Shown in pieces: positions 63,511 to 64,000 of a stretch of DNA of 64,000 nucleotides. Source of the stretch: Halanaerobiaceae bacterium (GTDB lineage: Bacteria; Bacillota; Halanaerobiia; Halanaerobiales; Halarsenatibacteraceae); the NCBI GenBank assembly GCA_003553225.1, contig PWDW01000060.1, positions 1 to 64,000 on the forward strand, given 5' to 3'. The position numbers and the translations under genes were made by a program. Below the pieces are notes generated by a model that ran no database searches, was not told the DNA's origin, and was given only the letters and a program-made list of their open reading frames with translations. Positions within the stretch are counted from its first letter, which is position 1, and each line of letters begins with the position of its first letter.

Positions 63511-64000
63511 TATAATTCCACCCCTAACTCACTTACTGGAATTCGTTTTATTCTGTTTTTCATGGATTCCAGCCCATTTTTTAAACTACCATCAATAACC
63601 TGATCTCTTATTTTCAATTTAAGACCTCCGATCAAACCGGGATCACATTTATTGTTCAGAATAATTTCGTAATCCAGCAGCCCATCCAGCTTTGCACGAA
63701 GTTTATCCTGCATATTTTCACTCATTTCTATGGCTGATAAAACCTCAACTTCCAGAACTCTCCTGTCCTCATTAAGCAGCCTGGTGTACTGTTTGATGAT
63801 CTTTTTGATTATGAAAACTCTGTGTTTATCAATCAGCAGAAACAAAAAGTTTATGATATATTGGTCCAGTTGCCCGGAAAGTATTTTTTTAATAACCTGT
63901 TTCTTCTCTGCAGGAGATATTTTCTGGTGCAGCATTACCTTTTCAAAATCAACATTTTCTGACATCAGATCTTCTATTGTGTCCAGATTATCCCGGAAAA
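63510..64000 (-). CDS. atpH: ATP synthase delta subunit AtpH (5' end outside window)
   Basis: At least 163 residues of the delta subunit, which joins F1 to the peripheral stalk. [18 protein letters not shown] (near the window edge) and the C-terminal domain with [22 protein letters not shown] and a basic [17 protein letters not shown] are typical. An internal ATG at 63965 could be mistaken for the start, but the frame stays open to the window end with [15 protein letters not shown], and delta is usually about 180 aa, so the true start lies beyond base 64000. Confidence 0.9.
   Translation of the reverse strand, partial: FRDNLDTIEDLMSENVDFEKVMLHQKISPAEKKQVIKKILSGQLDQYIINFLFLLIDKHRVFIIKKIIKQYTRLLNEDRRVLEVEVLSAIEMSENMQDKLRAKLDGLLDYEIILNNKCDPGLIGGLKLKIRDQVIDGSLKNGLESMKNRIKRIPVSELGVEL

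Noticed and set aside
63510-63965. Complete AtpH of 151 aa starting at 63965
   Set aside because: The frame stays open with delta-like sequence to the window end and the family is about 180 aa, so the gene is treated as partial.

Overview
The window looks like a piece of chromosome from an anaerobic, probably halophilic Firmicute with two membranes, most likely order Halanaerobiales. The grounds are Firmicute-type regulation (T-box leader, LacI/MsmX pair, AGGAGG ribosome binding sites, GTG/TTG starts), a full Gram-negative outer-membrane (OM) gene set on one strand, an SLH-domain OmpM-type porin, and acidic proteins. The species is not determined. Almost everything after base 17,400 is on the minus strand. 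No rRNA, tRNA, CRISPR array, transposase or prophage was seen.

Layout. 1-1.3 kb: encapsulated ferritin plus encapsulin shell (plus strand). 1.5-10.9 kb, minus strand: LtaS-like phosphotransferase, DUF456 protein, SEC-C/TPR protein, 1-phosphofructokinase-type kinase, archaeal-type phosphoglycerate mutase, aldo/keto reductase with FeS centres, small OM-like protein. 11-13.1 kb: a T-box leader (best read as tyrosine) controls a 38-aa accessory protein and a sodium:solute symporter. 13.3-17.3 kb, plus strand: radical SAM/HhH protein, then a LacI-type regulator and a stand-alone MsmX-type sugar-ABC ATPase behind a promoter with a palindromic operator. 17.4-21.9 kb: predicted beta-barrel, lipoprotein and PorV/UPF0164-like protein. 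21.9-31.6 kb: phosphohexomutase, DegT aminotransferase, LpxA, an LptD-like protein, another barrel protein, and OmpM with a long structured leader.

31.8-56.5 kb is a nearly unbroken OM biogenesis supercluster. In transcription order it runs: S55 peptidase, TamB, BamA, OmpH, coiled-coil protein, OmpH-like lipoprotein, LpxD, an LptF/G-LptD fusion, LptA-like, LpxC, FabZ, LpxA-like, LpxI, LpxB, LptC, LptA, LptB, LptF/G, DUF3084, YqgF-like. Together these make lipid A precursors, carry LPS across the envelope and insert OM proteins. MurA, a YueI-like protein and the ATP synthase genes atpH-A-G-D-C follow; atpH runs off the window end.

Most notable: (i) one reading frame joins an inner-membrane LptF/G permease, a signal-peptide-like segment and an outer-membrane LptD; (ii) there are two LpxA paralogs, and the one inside the lpx operon has lost all four active-site histidines while the distant one beside a DegT aminotransferase keeps them; (iii) a T-box controls a symporter with a tiny partner protein; (iv) a roughly 96-bp MITE-like repeat occurs three times upstream of genes; (v) AtpD has an acidic insertion and AtpA an acidic tail. 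Functions are assigned from recognisable motifs and family knowledge; no database search was run.
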